Assembly: GCF_029784165.1 (NCBI RefSeq)
Contig: NC_073695.1
Location: 198,335,857-198,399,856 of the forward strand
Direction of reading: 5' to 3'
Length of the DNA stretch: 64,000 nucleotides
DNA from: Wyeomyia smithii
Taxonomy: Eukaryota > Arthropoda > Insecta > Diptera > Culicidae
Positions 33,421-45,089 of the stretch are shown in pieces (the stretch's first letter is position 1; each line of letters starts with the position of its first letter). Position numbers and translations under genes: made by a program. Below the pieces are notes generated by a model. That model saw nothing but the letters and a program-made list of their open reading frames with translations, ran no database searches and had not been told where the DNA came from.

Positions 33421-35280
33421 ATTCCGATTAGCCCCAAATATTTAACTTGATCAGACCAATTTAAGATTTCACCGTTCATCTTAACAACATGATTATTGGT
33501 GGGTTTGAGAAAAGAAACTCTTGGGTTATGGGGAAAAATAATTAATTGGGTTATTGATGCACTAGGAGAAACCTTCCATTTCTGCAAATATGAAGAAAAT
33601 ATATCTAGACTTTTTTGCAGCCTACTGCACATGACACAAAGGCTTTTTCCTTTTACGGAAATGCTTGTATCGTCACAAAACAGAGATTTCTCACATCCTG
33701 GTGGTAAATCAGGAATATCAGAAATAAATATACTATATAGGACTGGACCCAAGATACTTCCTTGAGGTACACCAGCTCTAACAGGCAATCTATCAGATTA
33801 ACTATTCAAATATTTAACCTGAAGAGTGCGGTCAGTCAAGTAACTTTGTATAATTTTTGTGATGTAAAGAAGAAAACGGAAATTAGACATTTTAGCTATC
33901 AAACCTTTATGCCAAACACTGTCGAATGCTTTTTCTATGTCTGGCAGAGCAGCTCCAATGGAATAACTTTCAGATTTATTAGTACGAATCATATTTGTTA
34001 CTCTAAGTAACTGATGAGTAGTCGAATGCCCATGGCGAAATCCAAACTGCTCATTTGCAAAAATTGAATTTTCATTGATATGTGTCATCATTCTATTAAG
34101 AATCATTCTTCAAGCTTCAGCTGGATTTTTTTCAGGTTTTAAAGTTGGAGTGATTGCATGTTTCCATTTTGAGGGAAAATATGCTAATTCAAAGCATCTG
34201 TTGAAAATTCTCACCAAGAAATTCACAGAGCTTCCGGGAAGTCTTTTGAGGAGGATATAAAAAATTCCGTCATCTCCTGGTGCTTTCATGTTTTTAAAGT
34301 TCTTGATAATAGTCCGTATTTCATTCAAGTTTGTTTCCAGTACCTCTTCAGGAAGAAATTCTTGATTGGTGATCTGATCATACTTTTGTAATACTTCATT
34401 TTCAATAGGACTCATTACGTTCAAATTAAAATTATGAACACTCTCGAACTGCTGAGCAAGTTTTTGAGCTTTTTGTTCATTCGTAAGAAATATTTGGTCA
34501 CCACCTTTTAGGACTGGAATGGGCATTGAAGGTTTCTTAAGAGCCTTCGAAAGCTTCCAGAAAGGTTTGGAATATGGTTTTAGTTGTTCAACTCCTCTCA
34601 TGAAATTTTCATTTCGCAAGAAAGTGTATCTATGTTTGATTTCCGTTTGTAAATCTTTAAAAATAACTTTCAAAGCAGGATCACGAGTTCTTTGATATTG
34701 ACGTCTCCGTATATTCTTCAAACGTATAAGAAGTTGAAGCTCGTTGTCAATAATAGGTGTATGATATTTCACTCTAGCCTTAGGAACTGATAAGTTTCGG
34801 GCATTGAGTATTAAACTGCACAAATCATCCAATGCTTCGTCAATGTCAGAACTGTTTTGTAAAACAATATCAAAATTCAAGCTTTCTTCGATCGTGGTAC
34901 GATATCGATCCCAATTGGCCTTGTGATAATTAAGCACAGACCTAGTGGAATTTAAAACTGTTTCACGGGATATGAGAAAAGTTATAGGAAGATGATCAGA
35001 ATCAAAATCAGCATGGGTTAACAAAGCACTGCATGAATGACTTTGATTTGTAAATACCAAATCAATAGTAGATGGATTCCTAACAAAAGAAAAACATGTA
35101 GCACCATTTGGAAACAAAACTGAATAAAATCCAGCCGAGAATCGTTAAACAATATTTTTCCATTGGAATTGCTTTTAGCATTATTCCACGATCGATGTTT
35201 TGCATTAAAATCACCGATGATAGAAAATTTAGATTTATTTCTCGTAAGTTCTCGCCTGAGCAGGATTAACTGTTTTCAAT
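33421..35280 (-). pseudogene. Juan-like ORF2: endonuclease, linker and reverse transcriptase
   Basis: Starts inside the endonuclease ('SKFSIIGDFNAKHRSWN', about 35235-35185), shifts frame near 35120, then runs in one frame through 'STIDLVFTNQ', 'FDSDHLPITFLIS', the linker and RT. RT shows 'KAPGDDGIFYILLKRLP', 'FGFRHGHSTTHQLL', motif A 'DIEKAFDSVWHKG', motif B 'GVPQGSILGPVLY' and motif C 'LFCDDTSIS'. Two in-frame stops break it: TGA at 34110, where RT motifs 1-2 (about 19 residues expected after 'NPAEA') are deleted, and TAA at 33798 before motif B. The FCDD variant is normal in Juan elements as far as I recall. Confidence 0.82.
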
Positions 35281-35379
35281 TTGTTGTTTTCTAAATTTGA
35301 ATTATTACCTACTGCCACACTGTGTCTGTGCTGGTGATGCCTGAACAGTATTGTCTTATGATTACCCACATTAATTTTA

Positions 35380-36381
35380 TTGGCAACAGGTTAATTTGAA
35401 TACCTACGTTGTCTTGAGGAAATAATTTTCGACCTAACAGGACAATCAAAGAAATTTGATTTGTGTTTACCCCCACAATTTACACATTTGAAATTGGGCC
35501 GTTACAAATTTTATTTTCATTTTATGTCACCCCCCCTTCAAAAATCCTGAATATTGGAAGGGGAAGAAAAAAAAGCTCAAACCGTTTTGTTCATTTCATT
35601 GGTTTTCCGACAGCATAAATGCTTAATTTAGCAACAAACGAGTCAGATGACAGCGATAGTGTCGTCGAAAAGCAAGCGAAATAAATAATAATAATAATAA
35701 TAATAAAGTGTTATTTTTCAACGTTTATTTGAGTGCAAGTTACAAACGTCATAACTTGCACACAAACTTTGATCATAGATGTTTCTTTTTTTTTGTCTCG
35801 GTGTTATATATTTTTAGCCACCCCCTCTGCTAACTTTGATAACCTTGGACATAAATTTCGAAATTTGTATCAGCCTCATTAGTCAGAGACAGCTCAGATG
35901 TCCTTTGTGTGGGAAGAGTCACCACAAATCATGCATTTTGTTGTCATATGGCAGTTACGAGTTCCATGACCATAAGCTTGACAATTCCGGCATTACGGAA
36001 ATTTTCCTGGAAAATTTCGCGTTTAGTTTATGTTTCATTAAAATTACTTGGTTGGGGGAAAACCAAGTAATTCCGTCAAACAATTTTTAATTTCATCAAT
36101 AGTTTGGTTTTAGCCTTAAACGGTCTCTCGTTTTTGGCATCATAGGTATAAAATTTGTACACCTTTTCAGTCAAATACTGTAATAGATGTTTATGGCCTT
36201 CAGAAGATTCGGCCAAAATACGAATTTCGCCTCGGCGGCCAATTTGTAAATTAACTTTCACATCAGAAAGAAATGATGAAAGTTCTGAACGAAAATTGAT
36301 GATGATTGATGATTTTAAAACTGCTGCACCGATCAACATTGAATTCGGTATGTAGAATCTATCGTAGCTTATATAATTCAA
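35380..36381 (-). pseudogene. Juan-like ORF1 (gag-like) with insertion
   Basis: The minus strand encodes 'SSFLSDVKVNLQIGRRGEIRI' and 'SSEGHKHLLQYLTEKVYKFYTYD' (36320-36145). Then, with frameshifts, 'CLTELLGFPPTQVILM', zinc-knuckle text ('CQAYGHGTRNCHM', 'CMICGDSSHTK') near 35985-35900, and the last knuckle 'CVNCGGKHKSNFFDC' (about 35500-35450). The last two parts are separated by about 300 bp of foreign sequence. ORF1 proteins of this type coat element RNA. Confidence 0.75.
35520..35830. mobile_element. About 300-bp insertion with (TAA)n in Juan ORF1
   Basis: Separates two halves of the ORF1 knuckle region. It has C-rich ends ('CACCCCCCCTTC' at about 35528, 'GCCACCCCCTCTGC' at about 35817) and a (TAA)n microsatellite at about 35682-35706. 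The element type is uncertain; the ends are inferred from where the ORF1 homology breaks. Confidence 0.45.
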
Positions 36382-36390
36382 CGACTTTGA

Positions 36391-37586
36391 ATTTTAGTAA
36401 TTTAAGGAAAGTAATTTACTATTTTCAAACTCCTCCTATTTTTAAGCACCTCTAGAAAATGTATGTACAGGTGTTTTTGAATATGAGACGTGGTTTTGCA
36501 ACATTACTTCGTGTTTCAAAAGCAAACCTATTTATTTCAATAGCTTTCGGAAGATGGCTTAAATAACCACTTCCTCTTGACTATGGGTTGACTCAGACAT
36601 GGTTTTGAGGGTATGTGTAAACTAATTCGAACATAATGCTACCAAGAGTCAGTGTTTGCCGTAAACATTATATGTAGTATGATATTTCAGTGGTGCATAC
36701 AAAGTTTTCTAATATTCATTGAATTTAGCAGACAAAATGCGTATAACGTTCCCGGGTGGGCCAAAATATGGAGGTGGGCCAAAATACCCCCGTTACCCTT
36801 TATGCTTGAAAACCGAATTGGACACAAAATGCGAAATAAACGGACACCAAAGTATGATATTTGCCAAAAATTGAAAATTTTGGGGGAGAGTGCAGATTGT
36901 TTTGCGTAATTTTAAGGGAGGGGGAGTCATCTTGAACGTTACTTATTGTTATATAGAGGAGTACGAGGTGTGTTACGTGTTTTAGTGTCACATAATTTGT
37001 GTACGACGTCTTATTATATTGTTCAAAGAAAACGTTTGTGTCTTTTATACACATAGCAATACTTTGCAGTGGCAGCAGCCTCTTTACTGCGGGAATGCAC
37101 CCATACTTGCAAGCAATATACAATTACGTTACCTTGAACTAGAAATATTTTTTATATCATGCCAGTTTTATTCTAGGCGAAATGGCCAATGCGATAAAAT
37201 GTTCTTCTTACGATCCAGTTCAAAATTATGGGTTCAACAGAAACAGAACTTAAATTTTCGATTTTATCCAATCAGCCACCAGAACAACAACAGCTGGTAT
37301 TAAATCCTGAGCAAAATTCGGTACTCAGCTAGTATTATCACAGAAGTAACTAATGTAAATGTGATATTTTTCAAGTTTTAAATTTTCACATAAAAAAACA
37401 TTCCTGTTTTTTTTTTTGGAAAATTGTTTAAGCAAGGTTTTAAGCTTACGAACTACGTTGGTATTACCGATTTAAATTCAAACATTATTATTGTAAGAAC
37501 TAACATAGATCAGATTCTGACTCTTTCCCACGCCTCCCTTAGTTTTCTGCATCTTTTAACAAAAAACAGCAATTAATGTCAAAATA
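36391..37586. other. No gene recognised
   Basis: AT-rich. A short direct repeat 'GTGGGCCAAAATA' occurs at 36756 and 36774. No domain or paired ends. Confidence 0.4.
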
Positions 37587-37841
37587 ATGAAAAATGGCAC
37601 CAAGTTTGTCATCAATAAACGAAAATCGGAAATCGGACCAAATAGAAAAAGGACTTCTGTCGTGTTTGAAGGTAAAGTTGCAAAGTCTCAGCTGAGTGAC
37701 ACAATAAAAAAGAGAGGTGCAATGAATATCCTATGCACGAAGGAAAACATAAAAGAATTTGACAAAATACCGACTCCTATTGTGCTCGTCTATAGATCCG
37801 TCAAAAGCCGCAACTTGTATACACATGTGATCATTGATCTT
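37587..37841 (+). CDS. Small basic open frame, unknown
   Basis: An ATG-initiated frame (MKNGTKFVINKRKSEIG..) runs 85 codons before entering the MITE at 37842, in which it continues to a stop at 37956. The peptide is Lys/Arg-rich ('NKRKSEIGPNRKRTSVVFEG', 'SDTIKKRGAMNIL'). I recognise no family. It may be part of an unidentified transposon whose 3' end was displaced by the MITE, or chance. Confidence 0.2.
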
Positions 37842-37942
37842 AAGACCCAGTTACAAACACGGCGGAATGACGCCTTCTTTCGATCACGCCTTCTATTTTG
37901 CATGGAGAATGCGTCATTACGCCGTGTGTGTAACTGGGCCTT
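37842..37942. mobile_element. 101-bp hairpin MITE
   Basis: About 32-bp inverted termini (AAGACCCAGTTACAAACACG at the left; inverse ..GTGTGTAACTGGGCCTT at the right) with a few mismatches. It is non-coding and lies 52 bp before MITE copy 3 at 37994. Confidence 0.7.
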
Positions 37943-37993
37943 TACAGATTTCTATTGAAAATTCAAAAAAATGAGGTAAACACTAAACAGGTA

Positions 37994-38154
37994 AGGGGCC
38001 ATCCACATACCACGTGGACAGCTTTTGGGGGGGTGGGTATGTGTAATGTCCACGGCCCATACAAAATTTTTAGAATTTATATGAGCAGTTGTCCACGGGG
38101 GTGGGGAGGTGAAAATCGTTTAAAATCTGTCCACGTGGTATGTGGATAGCCCCT
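37994..38154. mobile_element. MITE 'GGGGCCATCCACATACC', copy 3
   Basis: Same orientation and internal order as the copy at 25512-25678, including 'TATATGAGCAGTTGTCCACG', with some C/T changes. Confidence 0.85.
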
Positions 38155-38556
38155 AAAGCAAAAAGAAAGTGAAGCAACATCAAGCTGATCTTCGAATTGG
38201 GTTACAATGATGTGGATATGCAGTGTCGAAAGTAGCAATGGGCGTTCTTCGAATCTAATGCATCGATTAATCAAAATTCATAAAATCGGTTCATAAAAAA
38301 ATGGAGCCTGAAAAATCGATTTAACAAAAAATCGATTTTTGTTTGGTATAAGCTTTTTACGACCTTTTTTGGCTATATTTATGGAGATTTTGTTTTGTTT
38401 GCGTTTTCTGGTTTATCAATCATGTTCAACGAGTTTTCGTTCACAACATCTACTAACGATACGGCTTTTTTAGTTTATTGCCATCTTCTTTTACCGCGTG
38501 TATTTATTTGGAAGTTTTTTTTTTTCTACTAAGAGTTTTCGTTGTCGCTCATCCCA

Positions 38557-38659
38557 TAGACCATTTCACGAGACGTTTGGAACCGCTGACATAATGCACG
38601 TGAAAGCATCATCAACATCAGCAGGATCCGTGACACCTGTCAGTTCGTGAAATGGTCTA
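38557..38659. mobile_element. Small TIR element 'TAGACCATTT', copy 2
   Basis: Perfect 15-bp inverted termini, TAGACCATTTCACGA and TCGTGAAATGGTCTA, around 103 bp. Related to the longer copy at 19845-19986. Nested in the 3.24-kb hAT element. Confidence 0.8.
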
Positions 38660-40464
38660 CACGCTGCTTTATTTTAACTCTAATCTGATTAGGATCTACT
38701 CAGTTTGGTATTCTTATGCAAAATGTCAAAAAGTGAGTAATCGAGTACTCGACAATTGAGTAACATTAACCCAAATTTTCATAATTACCATGTTTACTCA
38801 CTTTTGAGCTATTATCCATGATGTTTACTCACCCCTGAGTATATGTATATGTCAAAAGTTTTCAACAGCAATATTATCGGTTTCCGAAGAACAATTGGTG
38901 TCGCTTTTTATTCGTTGGCTAGCAGTAAGTATCTGATCTATCATCAAATCAATAATTTTTTAATCAATTAATAATTTCAGCCCAACATCAGTATTGCAGA
39001 GGATTTGAAAACACCTAAAAGATCTCTTCAAAATGAACAACCGCATGTTGTATGTTCTACGATGCCGTTTAAAGCCGGACTTTTATTCGTGATAACAAAC
39101 GAAAACATTTGTATTAATGTACAATGCTCAACAATCGATGCAATTTAAATCCTTCGCAGTATTAGGTGACGAATGATGACGGATTATCTGGCACAAAAAA
39201 GTAAGTCACATTTCACGGGCAAATGTCAACCGGTTGGGTGCCGCATTCAATGAAGACACGGGAATGATTTAGTAAATTTTATAATGTTTCGATGAAAAAT
39301 AAATCTGTGTTTTTGATTGTTCTGGATTTATTTTATTTATTGAGTCAGATTTACAAAAAACAGAAATCATTAAATTTCCGTATTTAGGCAAACTGGGTAA
39401 CTTGTACTCATTTTCGTTAATTTCTGGTTTGCATGAACAGAGTAGATTCTACCCAGTTTTTGACGTATGACGCCCTTACTCAGAAGTGAGTAACCGTAAA
39501 AGTACCCTAATTAGGGTATATCTAACTCACTTTAGAGTAACAAAAAATGAGCGTGTATTATTTAGGATGCACTAAGAGCAATCCAAACCTGCATAATTGG
39601 GTTGTTTAGCTAATTCAAATCGTGAATAAGAAAGCGAAGGACAATGATTGAAATTTTTTTAAATCACGTTTTACTTAGAAAACTCAGATCTTCCAGATGA
39701 TAGAAAAAACTGATATAGCTGAACAACCCAATTCATAAAAAAATCGGAACATCCGCAGCACAAACTCAAATAAACAAAAATGGCGAGCGCGACACCATGC
39801 TGAACAGAATGCAGCACGGCATATACACGAACATTTAATTCAACTTTTGCAATATTTGAGTTAACGAGTACCCCGCTACTCATAATTGAAAAATAGGTTG
39901 AGGTAGCAAATTAGAAATAATGTTGGCTAATATCCAAAACGGTAAATTCAATATCCAATGCAATGCAAAATTTCAGCTCAATCGGAATTCAGGAGTATTT
40001 GGTCCAAATTTCACTTTCCCGACTTCTGAAGAAAAGCACAGTTTGTAATAGTTTTTTTTTGTGCCAAATGTCTTATGCCTTTTTCACACTATAGCAGATA
40101 TCACGTGATATCGCGTATCTTGAAACATACATACATCTAGTTTTCACGAAAAGTTTGTAGTATGGGATTTGAAATCAAGATGAGCAATGTTACATCATGT
40201 GAACGGGTTATTAGAAATGTATAAAACGTCGAGGTCGGGTGTTATCCAAAAAATCGAAATTTTGCTAACTGTTCGTGAGGGCTAAACATTGAACACTACT
40301 TCTAAATAAAACTGTCAAAGTCCATTGCCACCCCAATATACACCAACCAGTTAGTAATGATTGTATACAATACATATATGTCAAACTTTCCAAGCGGTCT
40401 TGTGGTCGGTAATTTATATTCAGTTCGAGGTGCAAATTTGTCTCGTCGTTCTTTTCATCCTCGC

Positions 40465-40738
40465 TAGGGATGAGCGAACGGCTCACGAGCCGTTCATAGA
40501 ACCGGTTCTTAGAAAAGAGCAAAAGAACGAACGGCTCACGAAAAAGAACCACGGTTCTTTGGGCGCAGCAGAACTGTTTGGTTCGCGCGAACCCGAAGTT
40601 TACCGAGACAACACGAACTGTCAACGCTCGTGAATCATTGTTACCGAGACAACACGAACTGTCAACGCTCGTGAATCATTGTGAACCATGAGTCAGTTCA
40701 GAGCCGCTCTTGCAAAAGAGCCGTTTCACCCACCCCTA
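40465..40738. mobile_element. 274-bp hAT-like MITE with internal 41-bp duplication
   Basis: The ends TAGGGATGAGCGAACGGCTC and ..GAGCCGTTTCACCCACCCCTA are imperfect inverted repeats with the hAT-like TAGGG tip. Flanks ATCCTCGC (40457-40464) and ATCCTTGA (40739-40746) could be a decayed 8-bp duplication. It contains palindromic 'AGAACCGGTTCT' and a perfect tandem duplication at 40600-40681. Nested in the 3.24-kb hAT element. Confidence 0.7.
40600..40681. repeat. Perfect 41-bp tandem duplication
   Basis: 40600-40640 and 40641-40681 are identical (unit starts TTACCGAGACAACACG). Confidence 0.95.
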
Positions 40739-41159
40739 ATCCTTGATATATTTCACAACGCATGCGTATTAGCCAAATTTCATACGGGTTTGTCTATTGA
40801 TGTCGCGTTTACAAAGGCAAAAAAATGGTTACTGCGTTAAAAATACTGGAGGAACTTAATTTGGCTGCGGATTGTTCTTTTTCAACTCGACGACAAGGTT
40901 ATTCAGCTTCCCTGACCTACAAAAAACGTCAAAATGGGCCATTACCGTGCCATTACCGTTCGTGGAAAGCTGGATATTCTGGAACCTTGTGGGGGTGGTG
41001 ACATACTCATGAAAAAAGTTGTCATGGACGTAGACAATTGTTTGAACCAACAAAAACATTTGAAATGCGTTTTTCTCGGTTTCATGTCTACTGAACTTTA
41101 GTCCATTCTTCAACTATAGTCATCCCGGTAAAAAATTGGCACATTTTTCAGATCAGTGT

Positions 41160-41262
41160 CCGAGTTCCGAGCACACACTTCTTCAGAGAGAAGAAAAAAA
41201 TTTGGTATACTATCAATAAAGAAATTTTCTTCTCTTCAAAAAAAAGTGTTCTTGGAATTCGG
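41160..41262. mobile_element. 103-bp hairpin MITE
   Basis: Inverted termini of about 37 bp with mismatches (CCGAGTTCCGAGCACAC.. at the left, ..GTGTTCTTGGAATTCGG at the right). Nested in the 3.24-kb hAT element. Confidence 0.6.
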
Positions 41263-41480
41263 CCGCAGATTACGTTAGCAACAATAAATGCAATCACTAT
41301 TGTCTTCAATCCGTTTTGCACACATTTATTCTCCAGGCGAAAAAAAAACGGTCTTGCCATCCAAAGGATCGATTCAGTAGAAGATCGCGCGCAAAGAAAT
41401 CGATTAGAAAAATCGAGAATCGACCCGAAAAGATCGATTTTGCAAAAATCGGATCGATCTTGCCCATTGCTAGTCGAAAG

Positions 41481-42150
41481 GTTATGCTCGCAGAACAAAA
41501 CGTTTTCGCCCTCTATCTAGCTCGATTGTAATTCCTGAACTTTGCCTCCAGTCAATTTTCTTGATGATGATGGTCCCACCTCATACCCCTACATCGGTTT
41601 GAGCTGGACGATTTATCTATATGAGATATTTTTAAAAACATGCAATGTAACCAGTTGGCAAACAAATAACGGACTGGTTATTAATTTCAGACATAGTAAC
41701 CCTTCAAATGAATACCAATAATTAAAAAAAAAAAATTGACGGATTCCCAATCCAAGGCTCATCCAGAACGTTTCCAACCCGAAAATTATCTGGACTTGAT
41801 TAGGAATTGAACCTAATGTTTAAGAGCGTGCACTAATAAGAATTGGTTCTAGATAACGATCTAAAACTACGAGAGAGATCCAATGATACTATAGTTCTCG
41901 ATAACGAGCTCTACAGATCACAGGCAAACTCAAGCCTTTTCAGTTTTCGCTCCAAACCCTATTTAAAATTGTGAAAACAGATACATTGTTAAAAAGAAAG
42001 TGAAATAATTTAGAAAATATTACAAGCCAAAAAGCAATTTGTCAACCCGATATGCTTTTTGTTTCCATTTCAGGGGTTTAAACCTGATGTACTCATATCA
42101 AGATTGTCTATGTCAGTCTCCGCGCGCGTGACTCAAACATGTGTAGCCGA
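41481..42150. other. No gene recognised
   Basis: AT-rich with short imperfect repeats of 'CTCGATAACGA' type around 41850-41915. No element ends identified. Confidence 0.4.
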
Positions 42151-42310
42151 CTCTTTTTTTTTACTCTACTATTCAATATTATATAACTATATTCAAACAA
42201 AAAATCCATCATCATCAATGAACATAATAACTTAATGTACCAAATAAATTAAAAAAAAAATATTTCAATTTTACAATCTTCTTTATAAATTTACAAAAAA
42301 TCTATGCTGT

Positions 42311-45008
42311 CTACAAAACAGACTTTATGTGTGAAATACAAAGCCGTTTAAACTCTGCCATTGTTGCTGCACGTTTTACTTGCCTGGGCATCGAATTGAA
42401 AAAGTTTATTCCTTTGTACAACAGAGAGTTCTGTGATCTTCCAAAAAGAAAATTTGGTGTTCTGGCATCTTCCGCGTTTCTAGTGTTGTACCTGTGCAAA
42501 TCTCTTCCTCTATCAATCCAGTCACACAAATATCAAGGCAACATATTATTAAAAATTTTATATAGAAACACCATTGTCAAAAAATATACTCTTTGCTTCA
42601 CAGAAAGCCATCGCAATGCGTCCAGCATAAAACTCGAGGAAGTGTATCTATTACATTTCAATATTAATCGCATAATTCTATTTTGTAAACGTTGCAATCT
42701 CAATATTTGCGTATTGTTTGCCAGGAATAAAATGGATGAGCAGAAATCTATATGTGGTGAAATAATTGACTTGTACAACTGAATTTTACTTCTAATAGTC
42801 AATTCATCCTTTAACCGGCACAAGACACCGTATTTTCTGGCAATTTGTTTGATGACATTATCAATGTGAGACTTTGATTAATCTGTCATCAATAATTACT
42901 CCAAGATACTTTATTTCATTTACGCGATCAATCGTCTCACCATCAATTTCAATATTTACGTCTAGTCTGGAGTTGGCTGAAGAAATTATCAAGTACTTTG
43001 TCTTACAAATGTTTAACTTTAGTTGCTTAAATTTTAACCAATTCGCTAGATAATGTAAATCTTGGTTTAGAAGTGCTACAACATCAAGCGGATGCTTCGC
43101 TGCAATGAACAGAACAGTGTCATCGGCGAGTAAATTAATATCACAGAACCGTAAAACTCGCTTCATGTCATTAATGTAAATAATGAATAAAATGGGCCCT
43201 AGAACACTTCCTTGCGGTACACCAAGTGTATTAGCAATGGAATCCGAATCAAAATCGTTAAAACGAGTCTTCTGAGTTCTAGCACACAAATAGCTTTCAA
43301 ACCATTTGTATGCTGTCCCTAGAAAGGACCTAGAAATTGTTTCAAAAGCGCGTTTTAGATCCAAAAACACCGCAAAAATAGTTTCTTTAGCCTCGATTTT
43401 TTCTTTCCATTTTGCTAACACCAGATTCAAAGCAGACTCACAAGAGTGACCCTCTCGATAACCTGATTGCTCTGGGATCAGCAAGTTATTACTATTTAAA
43501 TAATTCATCAGCTGGCCTTTTACAACAAGTTCTAATATTTTCTCTAATGTGTGCAACATGTTAATGGGACGGAACTCTTCGGCTTTATTCGTCCCAGTAA
43601 TCTTGGGGATAGGAACCACAAGAGATTCCTTCCAAACTTCAGGCACGTGCCCCGTTTGTAATGATTCATTAACAAGGTCCAGCAGGTCGTGTCCAATAAC
43701 ATAAAAGCAATCTTGTATTACTTTTGCGTTGACATTGTCGATACCAGCCGATCTTTCCAAAGAAAAACAAATATCTTTCAACTCTGCAAAAGTAATAGGA
43801 TGAAAACCATCAAAGCTACAGTTATTATTGATCGGCTGTATTATCTCGTCCGGTTCATTGACCAAATCAATGCTTTGATTGATCGATTGAACACTATCAA
43901 CGAAATAATTGTTGAATTTCTCTGCTATTACTCGCGCTGATTGTTCTCTCAAACCGTCAAATGTTATGGATTGCGGAAAACGATCTTTATTTTTCATTAA
44001 TGTTTTTAATATTTTCCATAACTCTTTGCTGTTATTTTGATGTTGATCGATCTTCCTCTGTATATATTCACAACGGGCCTTTTTCAAGGCACGTGAATAT
44101 AAATTACGCGCGACAGTGTACCTATTCCAATCATTGTTATCGTGACTTCGGCAAAATTGTTTGTACTTTTTATCTCTTTTACGTTTTAAACGTAAAAGAT
44201 CCAAAGAGTACCAGCTGTTCGATTTATCCGATTCAATGTATTTTTCAAAAACTAGACTACTGGTACACTCTTTCAGCGTATTGGTGAGAACAGCTGCTTT
44301 ATTATTCAAATCACCAGTTATTGGGAGAAAATCCAAGCTTCTCAAAACAAACTGAGACAATGCCTGCTTTGAATATCTATTCCAGCACTTAATTTTTACC
44401 TTTTCATCACGGTTTCGATCATTCTTTATCAAAATACAAATTGTCTCATGGTCTGAAATTTTACAATCGGCCTCTGTAACAGAATGAACGTTGTCAAAAT
44501 TGGCAAACACGTGATCAATTAATGTACGCGAATGTCTGGACTGTCTCGTAAATTCTGAAACCGTTTGTGTTAAATTGTAAAAGTTAGCTAACTGCTTCAA
44601 TTGATTCGAATTTGGATCATTTAACCAATCAATATTGAAATCACCAGCAATGACATTTAATTTGTTCAAATCAACGAAGTTGTCCCACCAGTTATCTAAT
44701 ATTTCTAAAAAACGCTGGTTACTTGAACTAGGGGAGTGATATAAAAGTCCGAAGTTTCCAATCGTCATGCCTCCTTCAACTGAAATTCCAAGGAACCAAT
44801 TGTTTTCAACAGATTCGTTTGATAGAATGTTGAATATTACTGATTCCTTGGCGTAAATAGCAACCCCACCAGTATGTCTGGAATGCGAAAGGCAAAAAGC
44901 AACTTTGTATCCCGGAAAACTATACTGATCAAATGCATCAGCATCTACTATGTCAGTTTCGGTTATAAATACTAACATTGGACGTTTTGTTTCCACAAGA
45001 TGCTGCAA
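42311..45008 (-). pseudogene. CR1-like ORF2: endonuclease and reverse transcriptase
   Basis: An open frame of 715 codons (45008-42861) carries an AP-type endonuclease ('FITETDI', 'HTGGVAIYAKESV', 'VIAGDFNIDWLND', 'LIDHVFANFD', 'ISDHETICILI') and RT. RT shows motif A 'FLDLKRAFETI', motif B 'GVPQGSVLGPILFIIYINDM', motif C 'LLADDTVLF' and 'CKTKYLIISS'. A frameshift near 42861 moves the end to a second frame ('LCRLKDELTIRSKIQLYKSI', to 42533). A TGA there precedes the last part ('RYNTRNAEDARTPNF', to 42311). About a dozen residues are missing just after motif A. Only one frameshift and one nonsense codon separate it from a full ORF2. EN would nick target DNA and RT copy element RNA in the nucleus (family knowledge). 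No RNase H. Confidence 0.87.
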
Positions 45009-45089
45009 AGCAACATAATTTGTAGATAAACCAGCAATATTCAGATATAATGTTTATAACTTCCTCTCACATTGCGATTCTTTTAGCTG

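Larger units (their letters stand above)
31722..36390 (-). mobile_element. Juan-like Jockey-clade retrotransposon, broken
   Basis: Minus-strand element: ORF1 (36381 to about 35380), ORF2 (about 35280 to 33420, resuming 32262 to 31965) and a 3' region ending in 'CCCCCCTACTAAAAAAAA' (read from 31740). Its 3' part matches the copies at 51437-52319 and 61522-62205. About 1.15 kb of unrelated sequence (32263-33420) interrupts ORF2 after 'KYLGLI', and about 300 bp (35520-35830) interrupts ORF1. Jockey/Juan placement follows from 'DIEKAFDSVWHKGLIAKM', 'FCDDTS' and the ORF1 knuckles; it is by eye. Confidence 0.8.
38233..41472. mobile_element. 3.24-kb hAT-family element with perfect 8-bp target duplication
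   Basis: The left end TAGCAATGGGC (38233-38243) and right end GCCCATTGCTA (41462-41472) are inverted repeats, flanked by the perfect direct repeat GTCGAAAG (38225-38232 and 41473-41480). Both subterminal regions are rich in ATCGATT/GATCGAT motifs (38262-38340 and 41375-41460). The 8-bp duplication fits hAT. No transposase with recognisable hAT motifs was found in any frame; one unassigned minus-strand frame lies at 40856-41113. The size is largely due to nested elements (38557-38659, 40465-40738, 41160-41262) and a region of unclear origin (38700-39560). Confidence 0.83.

Noticed and set aside
36043..36074. Regulatory hairpin AATTACTTGGTT..AACCAAGTAATT
   Set aside because: It lies in decayed Juan ORF1 and is explained by the codons for ELLGFPPTQVI plus a few mutations.
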